Origin: Oscillospiraceae bacterium
GTDB taxonomy: Bacteria > Bacillota > Clostridia > Oscillospirales > Ruminococcaceae
Length of the DNA stretch: 64,000 nt
NCBI GenBank assembly: GCA_017415165.1
Contig: JAFQIY010000035.1
Location: 62,001-126,000, forward strand
Direction of reading: 5' to 3'
Part shown: positions 1-8,247 of the stretch, one piece after another
How positions within the stretch are numbered: the stretch's first letter is position 1
Layout: each line of letters begins with the position of its first letter
The notes under the pieces: model-generated
What the model was told of the DNA's origin: nothing
Seen by the model: only the letters and a program-made list of their open reading frames with translations
Database searches by the model: none
Position numbers and translations under genes: made by a program

Positions 1-109
1 CGTACTTTTCGCCGATGTTGCCGAGACCAACAATAAGGAACTCAGGCTTTGTGCCGACGGGGGCTTCCTTTTCCTTGCTTATCTGATTGAAAATATCGAA
101 AATGCTCAT
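1..109 (-). CDS. pth: Peptidyl-tRNA hydrolase, N-terminal 36 codons only (partial at window edge)
   Basis: Only the start is inside the window. The visible protein begins MSIFDIFNQISKEKE and then carries the sequence FLIVGLGNIGEKY, the beta-1 signature of peptidyl-tRNA hydrolase (usually LIVGLGNPGxxY), which recycles peptidyl-tRNA by cleaving the ester bond in the cytoplasm. The Pro of the usual GNPG is Ile here. A leader of about 20 residues precedes the usual family start, so this is either a small N-terminal extension or the true start lies further in. A purine-rich stretch in the leftward strand at about 117-124 would serve as its ribosome binding site. Confidence 0.85.
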   Translation of the reverse strand, partial: MSIFDIFNQISKEKEAPVGTKPEFLIVGLGNIGEKY

Positions 110-289
110 TTTATTGTTCCTTTCAAGAGTTGTAGAATTCATTGTTTATTTAAAAGCTTTATAACCGCAATCATAATAATGATACCATTTTCCTGCCCCT
201 ATGTCAATTTTATTTTGTAAATATCAGGCTGTAGAATGTATTCTGCAAAAATATTGTCAATAAAACGTTAATTATTTTTACATATACTA

Positions 290-318
290 TTGGCAAATTC
301 GTTTAAATATGTTATACT
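290..318 (+). promoter_or_regulatory. SigA-type promoter of the cyclase-isomerase operon
   Basis: TTGGCA at 290-295, a 17-base spacer, and TATACT at 313-318 in an AT-rich intergenic stretch (110-365) between the divergent pth and cyclase genes. The predicted transcript begins about 40 bases before the ATG at 366 and carries the RBS AAGGGG at about 352-357. Confidence 0.6.
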
Positions 319-365
319 ATACATATATTTGCGGAATTTTATAAATTTTACAAGGGGTTGCTGAT

Positions 366-2168
366 ATGGGCAAAACACTCAGATATTCTGTTATCGCAAT
401 CGGCACGGCAATCGGCTTTCTGTGCGGATTTTTCAATATATTCGGCGTTGCTGACAAGTCCTTTGAGGACATTTTTTACCACAGACCCGACACTGTTGAC
501 AATAAAATAAAGATAATTAAAATTGATGATAAGACTATGAATGTGCTTGGTGAATACGCTGACTGGGACAGGTCTGTTTACGCTGACCTTATGGAAGTCC
601 TCTGCGTTTCGGAGGACGTGCGCCCTGCGGTAATCGGCTTTGATATCCTGTTTACAGCTGACAACGGCGATGAGGCTGACAAGCGCTTTGCTGAGCTTTG
701 TGCCGAAAACGGAAACGTTGTGACGGGCTTCAGCTATGTTTTCAAAAAGGAGCTTTACTCCGACGAAAAGGGCAGACTTGTTGAAAACGCTATGGCAATT
801 GATGAAAGGGTTATGCCGTACCCTGCCCTTGCTGAGGCAACCGAGCAAGGCTTCGTAAACACCCTTATGGACGAAAAAGACGGAATAATCCGAAGCACCT
901 TCGTTTACCTTGATGAAAACGGAACAAAAAATAAAAGCCTTGTTTCCGCAATTTACGAAAAATATATGGCTTTCCTTGGAAAAGAAGTAGTGTACCCTAC
1001 GGATGCAGGCGCTTTCAGCTTCCGCTACAGCAGCGGTGTTTCCGAGTACGAAAATATTTCCCTTATTGATGTTCTGGACGGAACAATTCCTCCTCAGGCA
1101 TTCGATAACTGCGTTGTGCTTGTGGGTGCTTATGCGGCGGGAATGATGGACGCTTACTATGTTCCTGTTGACAGGGGTCAGCAGATGTACGGCGTTGAAA
1201 TTCACGCAAACGCACTTCAGGCAATTATGGAGGGCAAGACTCTTACTGCTGTTCCTAACTGGGTAAACGGATTGATTACTGCGGCGGTTGCTGCGCTTCT
1301 TATCCTTATCTGTGAAAAGCTCAGCGTGGTAAAGGTTGTTCTTGTTTGCATTGTTACCATTGCGGCAAAGCTTTTTGCAGGATATCTGCTGTTCGGTGCA
1401 GGCTACAGCTGGGATAATCTTTCTGCCGTGCTAATGGCGGCAGTTATCGGCATATATTTTGTTGCACTTCATTATTACCGCGCAAGAGCCGCAAAGCTGA
1501 GCATTGAAAAGGCTTTCAGCAAGTACGTTGCCCCTCAGGTTGTAAAGGAAATCGCCAAGAACGGCACCTACGAGCTTAAACTCGGCGGCGAAAACAGAAA
1601 TATTGCCTGCCTTTTTGTTGACATCAGAGGCTTTACTCCTCTTTCGGAAAGCCTTGAACCTGAACAGGTCGTTGACATTCTCAACAGCTATCTTGAGCTT
1701 ACTACAAGCTGTATTTTCCGTCACGGCGGTACTCTTGACAAGTTTATCGGTGACGCTACAATGGCGGTGTTCAATGCTCCGTTTGACACTGACGATTATG
1801 TTTACAAGGCGGTGCTTGCGGCGTGGGACATTGTTCAGGGCGGCAACAGGATTGAAGAACAGTTCGTTGAACGCTACGGAAAGCACGTCGGCTTCGGTGT
1901 GGGCGTAAACTGCGGACCTGCGGTCGTGGGAAACATCGGCTGTGACTTCCGTATGGATTACACCGCAATCGGAGATACTGTAAATACTGCGGCACGTCTT
2001 GAAGCAAATGCGCCGAGAAGCACGGTTTACATAAGCGATGCTGTTTACGAACAGGTGAAGGATCGCATTACCGTGGAAGAAGTTGGCGAAATTCCTCTAA
2101 AGGGTAAATCAAAGGGTGTATTCGTATACTCAATCACAGGTATAAACAATTACGAAACGGAGGATTAA
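366..2168 (+). CDS. CHASE2-domain membrane adenylate cyclase (class III)
   Basis: 600 aa, predicted to make cAMP in response to an extracytoplasmic signal. Order: one N-terminal membrane segment (about 5-27), an extracellular CHASE2 sensor (about 30-290), a cluster of about three membrane helices (about 300-375), then a class III catalytic domain (about 415-590). The metal-binding aspartates are D419 (FVDIRGFT) and D463 (FIGDA). The adenine-selecting pair is K459 and D531, so ATP rather than GTP is the expected substrate. The transition-state residues N540 and R544 (NTAAR) are present, so the enzyme should be active as a homodimer. The ATG at 366 follows an RBS at about 352-357. The next gene starts one base after the stop, so the two are co-transcribed. 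What the sensor detects cannot be read from sequence. Confidence 0.92.
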   Translation: MGKTLRYSVIAIGTAIGFLCGFFNIFGVADKSFEDIFYHRPDTVDNKIKIIKIDDKTMNVLGEYADWDRSVYADLMEVLCVSEDVRPAVIGFDILFTADNGDEADKRFAELCAENGNVVTGFSYVFKKELYSDEKGRLVENAMAIDERVMPYPALAEATEQGFVNTLMDEKDGIIRSTFVYLDENGTKNKSLVSAIYEKYMAFLGKEVVYPTDAGAFSFRYSSGVSEYENISLIDVLDGTIPPQAFDNCVVLVGAYAAGMMDAYYVPVDRGQQMYGVEIHANALQAIMEGKTLTAVPNWVNGLITAAVAALLILICEKLSVVKVVLVCIVTIAAKLFAGYLLFGAGYSWDNLSAVLMAAVIGIYFVALHYYRARAAKLSIEKAFSKYVAPQVVKEIAKNGTYELKLGGENRNIACLFVDIRGFTPLSESLEPEQVVDILNSYLELTTSCIFRHGGTLDKFIGDATMAVFNAPFDTDDYVYKAVLAAWDIVQGGNRIEEQFVERYGKHVGFGVGVNCGPAVVGNIGCDFRMDYTAIGDTVNTAARLEANAPRSTVYISDAVYEQVKDRITVEEVGEIPLKGKSKGVFVYSITGINNYETED

Positions 2169-2169
2169 T

Positions 2170-2946
2170 ATGAAACAGCTGCTTATTATCCCCGACAGAA
2201 GCAACCTTGCTGACAGCATTGAAATTGCAGACAAATACAATCTTGGTTTTGAATACAATGACTTTTTTGTTCCGAGTGTGCTTGACAAGAAAAAGACCGT
2301 TGACAAAATTGCTGCTGAATACAAGACGGTGAAGCTTCCCGAATACTGCACGTCTCACGGCGCTTTCTTTGATGTTATTCCGTTCAGCCTTGACGAAAGA
2401 ATCAAGGAAATCTCCGACCTGCGAATTCAGCAGAGTATTGATGCTGCTGAGAAAATCGGTGCAAGGGCTGTTGTTTTCCACACCAATTACAACCCCTTCC
2501 TCAACTCTGAGGCTTATGTGAATTCGTTTGTTGAGACAAATGCCGCATACTGGGGTCACGTGCTGAAGCAGCATAGGAATATTTCGATTTACCTTGAAAA
2601 TATGTTTGAGACGACTCCTGATATTATGGTGAGAATTGCGGAAAGACTCTGCGAAAATGACAACTTCGGTATCTGTCTTGATTATGCGCACGCGTCATTA
2701 TCAGCTATGCAACCCAAGCACTGGGCAAAGCATCTCGGCAGGTATATCAAGCACGTTCACATCAATGACAACGATTGTATCAGCGACCTGCACCTTGCCT
2801 GGGGCGCAGGAAGAATTGACACTGCTGAATTTTACCGCTGTTACGAAAAATATATGCCGGATGCAACGGTGCTTATTGAAACAAATGCAAAGGAAAATAT
2901 TCTTGCGTCACTTGAAAAGCTCAGGGCTGACGGCTTTATCAGTTAA
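2170..2946 (+). CDS. Sugar phosphate isomerase/epimerase-like TIM-barrel protein
   Basis: 258 aa cytoplasmic protein of the xylose-isomerase-like/AP-endonuclease-2 superfamily. The typical pattern of metal ligands is visible: a His in VVFHTNYNP, a Glu in IYLENMF, an Asp-His pair in ICLDYAHAS, a His-X-His in HVHINDND, and a late Glu in LIETNA. These ligands normally hold one or two divalent metals used for sugar isomerisation, epimerisation or phosphodiester cleavage. The substrate cannot be told from sequence. The ATG lies one base after the cyclase stop and uses an RBS (GGAGGA) inside the end of the cyclase gene, so translation is probably coupled. Whether the product has any link with cAMP is unknown. 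Confidence 0.8.
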   Translation: MKQLLIIPDRSNLADSIEIADKYNLGFEYNDFFVPSVLDKKKTVDKIAAEYKTVKLPEYCTSHGAFFDVIPFSLDERIKEISDLRIQQSIDAAEKIGARAVVFHTNYNPFLNSEAYVNSFVETNAAYWGHVLKQHRNISIYLENMFETTPDIMVRIAERLCENDNFGICLDYAHASLSAMQPKHWAKHLGRYIKHVHINDNDCISDLHLAWGAGRIDTAEFYRCYEKYMPDATVLIETNAKENILASLEKLRADGFIS

Positions 2947-2963
2947 GATATGCAAACAAAAAT

Positions 2964-2994
2964 GGGAAGATGAACGCCATCTTCCCGTTTTTTT
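2964..2994. terminator. Bidirectional Rho-independent terminator
   Basis: A perfect 9-bp stem (2964-2972 with 2978-2986) and a 5-base loop, followed rightward by a run of T at 2988-2994 and preceded by a run of A that serves as the T-run leftward. It separates the converging isomerase and acyltransferase genes; the leftward gene's stop codon starts inside the T-run. Confidence 0.9.
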
Positions 2995-4252
2995 ATTTCT
3001 GAATTGCCGCAAGCTTGCATTTTTCGTAAAGGTACTCCGTTGCAAACTGGATTTTCGTAGCGTTGAAGCCGTGCTCCAACGGATAAATAAAGTAGGTATT
3101 GTCAAGGGTCGAAAGTGTAACGCACTGTCCCTTGCCCCTGTAGTCATACTCGGTATGTATCGAGGTCATATTCAGCGGTGCAAAGTGCATTTCCCTTTCC
3201 TCGGTATCGCCGTAATCACGGAAAATCATACGGAAGCCGTTTTCATCGTGAATAAGCCTGCCCTCGCCCAAGTCAATAAAGTTCACTGCATTTGGCAGGG
3301 ACTCGATTTTCACACGCATATCCAGCTTGTAACTGCCGCTGTCGATTTCCTTTATAACCTGCTCACGCTCCCATTCGTACCAATCGGGAATGTGAGAGAA
3401 AGCATCCTCTGTGCCATCACTTCGCACCATTCTGCCGTACTCGGTCATAGTACGCCTTGAACCGCACTTGCCGCAGAAAATATCCGCACCCTCGGTGTGC
3501 ATTTCAAACTCCGCACCACAGTCGGGACAGATATAAAGCGGCTTCTCGATACCCTCGGCACGCTTCGGAAAGGTTACAGCCATTTTCTTTTCGTACTGCC
3601 ACGCATATTCGTCGTAGGCAAGCTCTTTTGCAAGGGCATTGTTGATTTCGTCCACGGTGACATTTTTCAGCTGTTCACGGGTGTAAAGCTGTTTGATTTC
3701 CGCTTCGAGAGTAACCTCCCTGCGCATTGTCAGATTCCATATAGGTGACTGCAGATAGTTGCCCTTCATATTCAGCGTGACAATCGGCACGTCAAGATAC
3801 TTCGCAAGCTTACCCACTGACTCGGGCAGCTTTGAGCTTGTGCCGACATTTGCGTAACGTGCTTCGGGGTAGAGGACAAGTATGCCCTTGCGTTCCATAA
3901 CACGCTTGATGTTTTTTATAAGAGCAATGTCGTTGACGAATTTACGCGTACCAAGACAGCCAGCCTGACGGTACAGCCATTCGCCGTAATTTTCAAAGCC
4001 CTCCAGTTCCGAAACATAGTTTGCACGGTACGGAAAAACCGCCAGCGGCGAAACAATGAAATCCATAAAGGCGTGATGCGTACCGAGGACAAGAAACGGC
4101 GGCTTTAAGCCCTCCATATTCGTCCGTGTGATTTTCAGCTTATAGCGGCTTGTGACAGCCTTGCAAATCGCCCATATCGCAGGCATAAAGAACAGGTTCT
4201 GCTTCGGCGGAACTCTGTGCCTGTCGAATGGGGTTGTGTTGATTTTTTTCAA
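2993..4252 (-). CDS. PlsC-type lysophospholipid acyltransferase with C-terminal zinc ribbon
   Basis: 419 aa. The N-terminal half is a glycerolipid acyltransferase domain (about 45-235): the catalytic HX4D motif is H59-D64 (THHAFMDF), and motif III is YPEAR at 128-132. Such enzymes acylate lysophosphatidic acid or related lipids at the membrane. After it come four cysteines at 242, 245, 260 and 263 in CPDC and CGKC knuckles, a zinc-ribbon arrangement unusual for this family, then about 150 residues rich in beta-type sequence of unknown role. The start is taken as TTG at 4252, preceded by GGGGA; the next in-frame Met is residue 23. It follows the lipoprotein gene by 18 bp and is likely in the same transcript. 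Confidence 0.82.
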   Translation of the reverse strand: MKKINTTPFDRHRVPPKQNLFFMPAIWAICKAVTSRYKLKITRTNMEGLKPPFLVLGTHHAFMDFIVSPLAVFPYRANYVSELEGFENYGEWLYRQAGCLGTRKFVNDIALIKNIKRVMERKGILVLYPEARYANVGTSSKLPESVGKLAKYLDVPIVTLNMKGNYLQSPIWNLTMRREVTLEAEIKQLYTREQLKNVTVDEINNALAKELAYDEYAWQYEKKMAVTFPKRAEGIEKPLYICPDCGAEFEMHTEGADIFCGKCGSRRTMTEYGRMVRSDGTEDAFSHIPDWYEWEREQVIKEIDSGSYKLDMRVKIESLPNAVNFIDLGEGRLIHDENGFRMIFRDYGDTEEREMHFAPLNMTSIHTEYDYRGKGQCVTLSTLDNTYFIYPLEHGFNATKIQFATEYLYEKCKLAAIQK

Positions 4253-4270
4253 GTTAATCAGTCCCCAAAT

Positions 4271-6031
4271 TTATTCTATATCATTTATAAATGGTGTAAA
4301 CTCCACATCAATCGTATTGTATTTTTCGATAATCTCCAGTGCCTTTTCCTCGCTTATCGGAACAGCTTCTTCCTCGGTCTGCCCTGCTGTCATATGGAAA
4401 AACGGTTCGTCGGGTGACCTTTCCGCATCAAATATAATCGCTTCAATCAGCTCAAACCCGCCATCTGAATAGCTGTAGAACTTGTGATAAGAATACCAAG
4501 CAGCGCCATTTCCCTGATTTTCTATAACACCATCTCCGCAGTAAAGGAAATAATGTCGTTCCCCACCTTCCTCGGTGCAATGCACTTTCCCGTCACGGAC
4601 AGAATAAATTCCGTAGATTATACCGTTCCACGCACCTTCACCGCATTCGCCCAAAAGCAGTTCTTCCGTGCCGTCACCGTCTATATCAAGATAACAATAT
4701 CCAAGCGATGGCACACAATAAAAAATGTAAGGAATGGTCTCTATTTCATCAAGCTTTTCAAAAGACTCGTTTTTAAAGAATTCCGAATATGCCTCCCTTA
4801 CCGTTTCCACAAACCCATCAAGGATTGCTTTGTCGTCAGCAATTTCAGTCCACGCCAAATCCACAAGGATTGTCGCATCCTCCTTGTTATAGCTGACGGC
4901 AAATGTACTTTTATCAATCAGATATCCCTGATTATAGCACTCATACTCGTCAGGAATTTCAATTACCGCTTCAATTTCTGCCGTATCAGGATTTATTCTG
5001 TAAAGGGCTGCGGAATAAACACCGTTGTCATTTGAATAATACACCTTGTTCGCAACAATAAACTCTCCGCTTTCAGGCATACTGTAATCAACAATTTGAT
5101 TTACTGTAAGTTTCTGCGCAAAATCCATAAAAAATTCCGTTTCAAGGGTTTCAATGTCGGTTACATAAAGCTCCTTACCCCAACCGTCCCACGCACCCTT
5201 GACAGAGTAGATTTTTCCGTTATGACAGCCAATGGGAATTAAATCCCTTGACTCAGGAACGGTTGTTGCCGTACCCGTGCTGAAATCGTAAATGCCAAAC
5301 CCGGGTATGCTTTCGTAGCCGCCTATGCGGTACACGAAACGGTTTTCGTCAATATCAAATCCGTACCAGTTTCTCTTGGTGTAGAAGCCGTATTCGTCAC
5401 CCTCTTGTGTGTACCCTGGGATAATTACCTCTCCACTGTCCGTGTCAACGATATCAAGAAATCCCCATTCGGTAATATTATGTCCGCAGGCTTCAAAGGA
5501 TGCAGCGGCTGGATTGCCGTCATAAATTGCTTCGCAGGTGTAATCGTCCTTTACGATTAATACGTCAGCGGAGTAGGTCGGCGGAGTTACTGAATAATCG
5601 TACTCACTGCAGACTACCTTTGCAAGCACATCACCATTGCCCCTCACAATCCTGTCAATCGGGCGGCTGAAACCATCGGGAACAGAAACCGAATTTTCAA
5701 CCTCACCTGTATAGACATTGACAAAATAAAGCTGCTCCGACTGTACACAGATAATTCCGTTTCCAAGATTGAAAGTACGCCAGCAGTCACCGGTGTAAAC
5801 CATTCGGAACTGCTCTTTTTCCTGCTCCTGTTCGGTCAGGTTGGTTGTTTCTGCCTCTGTCACAGGCTCGGTAACGATAGTTGTAACGTTTTCCGTTTCA
5901 GCAGAGGTTTCTGCTGTTGTTTCGGTGGCACTTTCCGTAACTGAATTTATAGTTGTTTCGTCGGGCTGCTGTTTGCTGCATCCTGTCATTAACACTGATA
6001 TCAATGCAGCTATTGCAATAATTTTCTTCAT
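4271..6031 (-). CDS. Putative surface lipoprotein, beta-rich, function unknown
   Basis: 586 aa. The N-terminus is a lipoprotein signal with lipobox LMTGC (Cys19), followed by a linker of about 45 residues dominated by Thr, Glu and Val, as in the two other lipoproteins of this window. The body is rich in short beta-type segments with aromatic and acidic residues and could be propeller-like. The C-terminal part has a calcium-site-like acidic loop, YLDIDGDGTEELLL, as in FG-GAP/VCBS-type repeats. The ATG follows an RBS (AAGGGG). No enzyme motif was recognised. It has its own promoter just upstream and probably reads into the acyltransferase. Confidence 0.75.
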   Translation of the reverse strand: MKKIIAIAALISVLMTGCSKQQPDETTINSVTESATETTAETSAETENVTTIVTEPVTEAETTNLTEQEQEKEQFRMVYTGDCWRTFNLGNGIICVQSEQLYFVNVYTGEVENSVSVPDGFSRPIDRIVRGNGDVLAKVVCSEYDYSVTPPTYSADVLIVKDDYTCEAIYDGNPAAASFEACGHNITEWGFLDIVDTDSGEVIIPGYTQEGDEYGFYTKRNWYGFDIDENRFVYRIGGYESIPGFGIYDFSTGTATTVPESRDLIPIGCHNGKIYSVKGAWDGWGKELYVTDIETLETEFFMDFAQKLTVNQIVDYSMPESGEFIVANKVYYSNDNGVYSAALYRINPDTAEIEAVIEIPDEYECYNQGYLIDKSTFAVSYNKEDATILVDLAWTEIADDKAILDGFVETVREAYSEFFKNESFEKLDEIETIPYIFYCVPSLGYCYLDIDGDGTEELLLGECGEGAWNGIIYGIYSVRDGKVHCTEEGGERHYFLYCGDGVIENQGNGAAWYSYHKFYSYSDGGFELIEAIIFDAERSPDEPFFHMTAGQTEEEAVPISEEKALEIIEKYNTIDVEFTPFINDIE

Positions 6032-6062
6032 AGGAATATCCCCTTTTTAACTTGGTAATTCA

Positions 6063-6091
6063 ATTATAGAGGAACAAATTTCCAAAGTCAA
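6063..6091 (-). promoter_or_regulatory. SigA-type promoter of the lipoprotein-acyltransferase operon
   Basis: Read leftward: TTGACT (6086-6091), a 17-base spacer and TATAAT (6063-6068), about 32 bases before the lipoprotein ATG. This is close to the housekeeping consensus. Confidence 0.75.
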
Positions 6092-6138
6092 CAAGGTTAC
6101 AGAAACTGAAATCGGATTGTAATTGCAATGTAATAACT

Positions 6139-7566
6139 TTACACCGTAATCTCCTCACGGTCACGAAGCAGGTACTTCCTTATCGGCGGAATATAGCTCA
6201 GCACAAGGTAAAGCAGTCCCGTGCCCAGGAAAGAAAATCCCGTCGGGGTAAGTCTGAACAGCAGCATATTGTGCACCTCTCCAGTTACGGGGTTGTACAC
6301 CAGCAGGGACATTGCAACTCCTGCTGCAACGCACAGCATACCTACCCAATTTATACCGTGAGTATAATTATACGCATTATATCCTTTGAGTCCAAAAGCC
6401 GAACGGAGCGCAAGCTTCTGTTTTCTTACAAAGAAGAAGTCCACAAAAAGCAAAGCCGCAAGCGGTGCGTAAATGCAGGCACTTATTGTAAGGAACGAGC
6501 CGAAGTAGTCCACGATTTTTCCCCAGACGCAAAGCACGGCAACATAAGCGGCTAAAATCATAATCAGCACGCGGTAATCTGCCTTCTTGAATGAGGATTT
6601 AAGCATTACGCCGTATATGTACGAGCCTACTGCCTGCGTACCGATATTTGCGAATGCTACAAGCAGAAGCGAGCTTAGCGCAAGTGCGGGGACGGAAAGA
6701 GTTGCAAGCATCAATGTGGGGTCGTCAATCATTTCACCTGTGACGTACTGCATTGCTATTGCCATTACCGCACCAACCACAACAAAGAACGAGCCTGAAA
6801 TGCCCTGTCCGATTACGCCTGCCCAGAAGCCTGCATTTTCCTTTTTGGTAAGTCTTGGCACTTCGCCCATACCACCTACCAAAGTAATAACAAAGGCGAA
6901 ATTCGCCTCAATGGATATTATGTACGGGATAATACTATCCGTATACTGTGACGTATCAGGTTTGTAGTTCCATATCACGTCAAACGGAACTGACGTAAAT
7001 CCAACTATTACAACCAGCACACCAAGCGCCAGCAGAAGCGGAACGAGAATTCTTGTTGTGTGTGTTATAGCACCAATGCCCTTGTAGGCGATTGCCGTGC
7101 CGATTGCTACACACAGAAGCCTAAGCACCAGCGGCATAAAGTCGGGAAGCGTTACCCCGAAAAGTGCCGCAAGATTGCCCATTGACGAGGCGAACAAATC
7201 CGCACAGACGGCGTACCACGGGTAGTTTATAATGATGATAACAACCGTCATAATCGCCGTGCCCTTGTGCCCGAACACCGCTTTAAGCCAAATCCATATG
7301 TCGATACCATAGCGCACCGACAGAATAACGGGCAGCTGATAAATCGCCAGCATTAGAATTGCCCCTAAAAATGCACCGATAAGCAGCTGCTTGAAGCCTA
7401 CTAAAGTTGCAAGGTATGACCCCTGCGTATAACTCCACGTTGCTATACAGTACCCCGAAAGAACCAGCACCGCATCGAGAAAGCCATACAGTTTTTCCTT
7501 TTTCAGAACAGGTGCAATGCCGAACAGCGCCTCCTTTTCCACCTGCTTGTTTACGTCCTGTGCCAT
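6139..7566 (-). CDS. NCS1-family nucleobase:cation symporter (cytosine/purine permease type)
   Basis: 475 aa integral membrane protein with about 12 hydrophobic helices from residue 30 to the end and a short charged N-terminus. The first helices (FLDAVLVLSGYCIATWSYTQG) and the tightly packed Gly/Ala-rich helices match the NCS1 group, which includes CodB and hydroxymethylpyrimidine transporters; it imports a nucleobase or related heterocycle with Na+ or H+. The exact substrate cannot be assigned. It starts at ATG 7566 after RBS AAGGGGGCAGGG, 12 bp after a small membrane-protein gene, and lies in the three-gene operon driven from 8157. Confidence 0.8.
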   Translation of the reverse strand: MAQDVNKQVEKEALFGIAPVLKKEKLYGFLDAVLVLSGYCIATWSYTQGSYLATLVGFKQLLIGAFLGAILMLAIYQLPVILSVRYGIDIWIWLKAVFGHKGTAIMTVVIIIINYPWYAVCADLFASSMGNLAALFGVTLPDFMPLVLRLLCVAIGTAIAYKGIGAITHTTRILVPLLLALGVLVVIVGFTSVPFDVIWNYKPDTSQYTDSIIPYIISIEANFAFVITLVGGMGEVPRLTKKENAGFWAGVIGQGISGSFFVVVGAVMAIAMQYVTGEMIDDPTLMLATLSVPALALSSLLLVAFANIGTQAVGSYIYGVMLKSSFKKADYRVLIMILAAYVAVLCVWGKIVDYFGSFLTISACIYAPLAALLFVDFFFVRKQKLALRSAFGLKGYNAYNYTHGINWVGMLCVAAGVAMSLLVYNPVTGEVHNMLLFRLTPTGFSFLGTGLLYLVLSYIPPIRKYLLRDREEITV

Positions 7567-7578
7567 AACCCTGCCCCC

Positions 7579-7755
7579 TTAAATAAATGCGCCGATAATC
7601 AGCATTATCAGTGAAACGGCAACCACCGTGCCGAGCGCGATATAATCCCTTTTACCGAAACGTTCGGGAAATTCATACTCGTCGCTTTCCATCTCGCAGA
7701 TACGGCTTTCGATTTCCCTGTTCAGCTTTTCCTCATAATCGTTTTTTTCACTCAT
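7579..7755 (-). CDS. Small single-span membrane protein, possible permease partner
   Basis: 58 aa from the ATG at 7755, chosen because GAGGGG precedes it at normal spacing; an upstream in-frame extension of 12 residues lacks such a site. The first 35 residues are highly charged (MSEKNDYEEKLNREIESR) and the last 22 form one hydrophobic helix. It sits 12 bp before the NCS1 permease gene. Small membrane proteins encoded beside transporters are sometimes accessory subunits; that role is inference only. Confidence 0.65.
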   Translation of the reverse strand: MSEKNDYEEKLNREIESRICEMESDEYEFPERFGKRDYIALGTVVAVSLIMLIIGAFI

Positions 7756-7766
7756 AACATTACCCC

Positions 7767-8096
7767 TCAGAAAAGATTTTTCACAAGACACTTATAAAGC
7801 TTCTCGTCAATTTCAAGCAGACTCTTGTTGCCGTTCTTCCATTTCAGCGCAACAACGTACACGCCCTTTTTCTTTGCTGTCAAAGCAGCAAGCGTACCCC
7901 ACGGACCGAGAAGAATTCTGCCTGCAATTCCTCTCAGAATTCCGCTTGAGAGAGACACGTTCTTTTCATCTGAAACTACCTCGTACTCCTCAACAGTCCA
8001 CTTTGCAGCAGCGTCTGTTCCCACGAACACAAGACCGTTGCCCTCTTTAACTTTTTCGCCCTCAAGATAACCTGCAATAACCTTATTTTCTGCCAT
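7767..8096 (-). CDS. Conserved-looking 109-aa protein of unknown function
   Basis: 109 aa, soluble except for a Gly/Leu-rich amphipathic stretch (SGILRGIAGRILLGPWGTLAALTAKK, about 51-76). N- and C-terminal thirds look like beta strands (VFVGTDAAAKWTVEEYEVV; YVVALKWKNGNKSLLEI), giving a small PH- or SHOCT-associated type appearance. It is first in the operon with the small membrane protein and NCS1 permease. The ATG at 8096 follows AAAGG. The downstream small gene begins 11 bp after its stop. No catalytic motif was recognised. Confidence 0.65.
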   Translation of the reverse strand: MAENKVIAGYLEGEKVKEGNGLVFVGTDAAAKWTVEEYEVVSDEKNVSLSSGILRGIAGRILLGPWGTLAALTAKKKGVYVVALKWKNGNKSLLEIDEKLYKCLVKNLF

Positions 8097-8128
8097 TTTG
8101 ACACGACCTTTCTGTATTTTGTATTTAT

Positions 8129-8157
8129 ATTATACATCATATAATATGATGTGTCAA
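8129..8157 (-). promoter_or_regulatory. Consensus SigA promoter with a 19-bp palindromic operator filling the spacer
   Basis: Read leftward: TTGACA (8152-8157), 17-base spacer, TATAAT (8129-8134), both boxes at full consensus. The spacer plus one base on each side (8134-8152) is a perfect palindrome, ACATCATATAATATGATGT. A dimeric repressor bound here would block RNA polymerase directly. It drives the 109-aa protein, small membrane protein and NCS1 permease. No regulator gene is adjacent. Confidence 0.85.
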
Positions 8158-8247
8158 TACATATTTACAAAAAATTTGTTATCTGTTTTGCTGAATAAAA
8201 GCCTGTTCTGTTACATAGAATATAGTATCAAATTATGGGGGTATGTT

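Noticed and set aside
348-1205. A 285-codon minus-strand frame opposite the cyclase
   Set aside because: It overlaps a clearly coding CHASE2 domain, has poor composition and no start signals.
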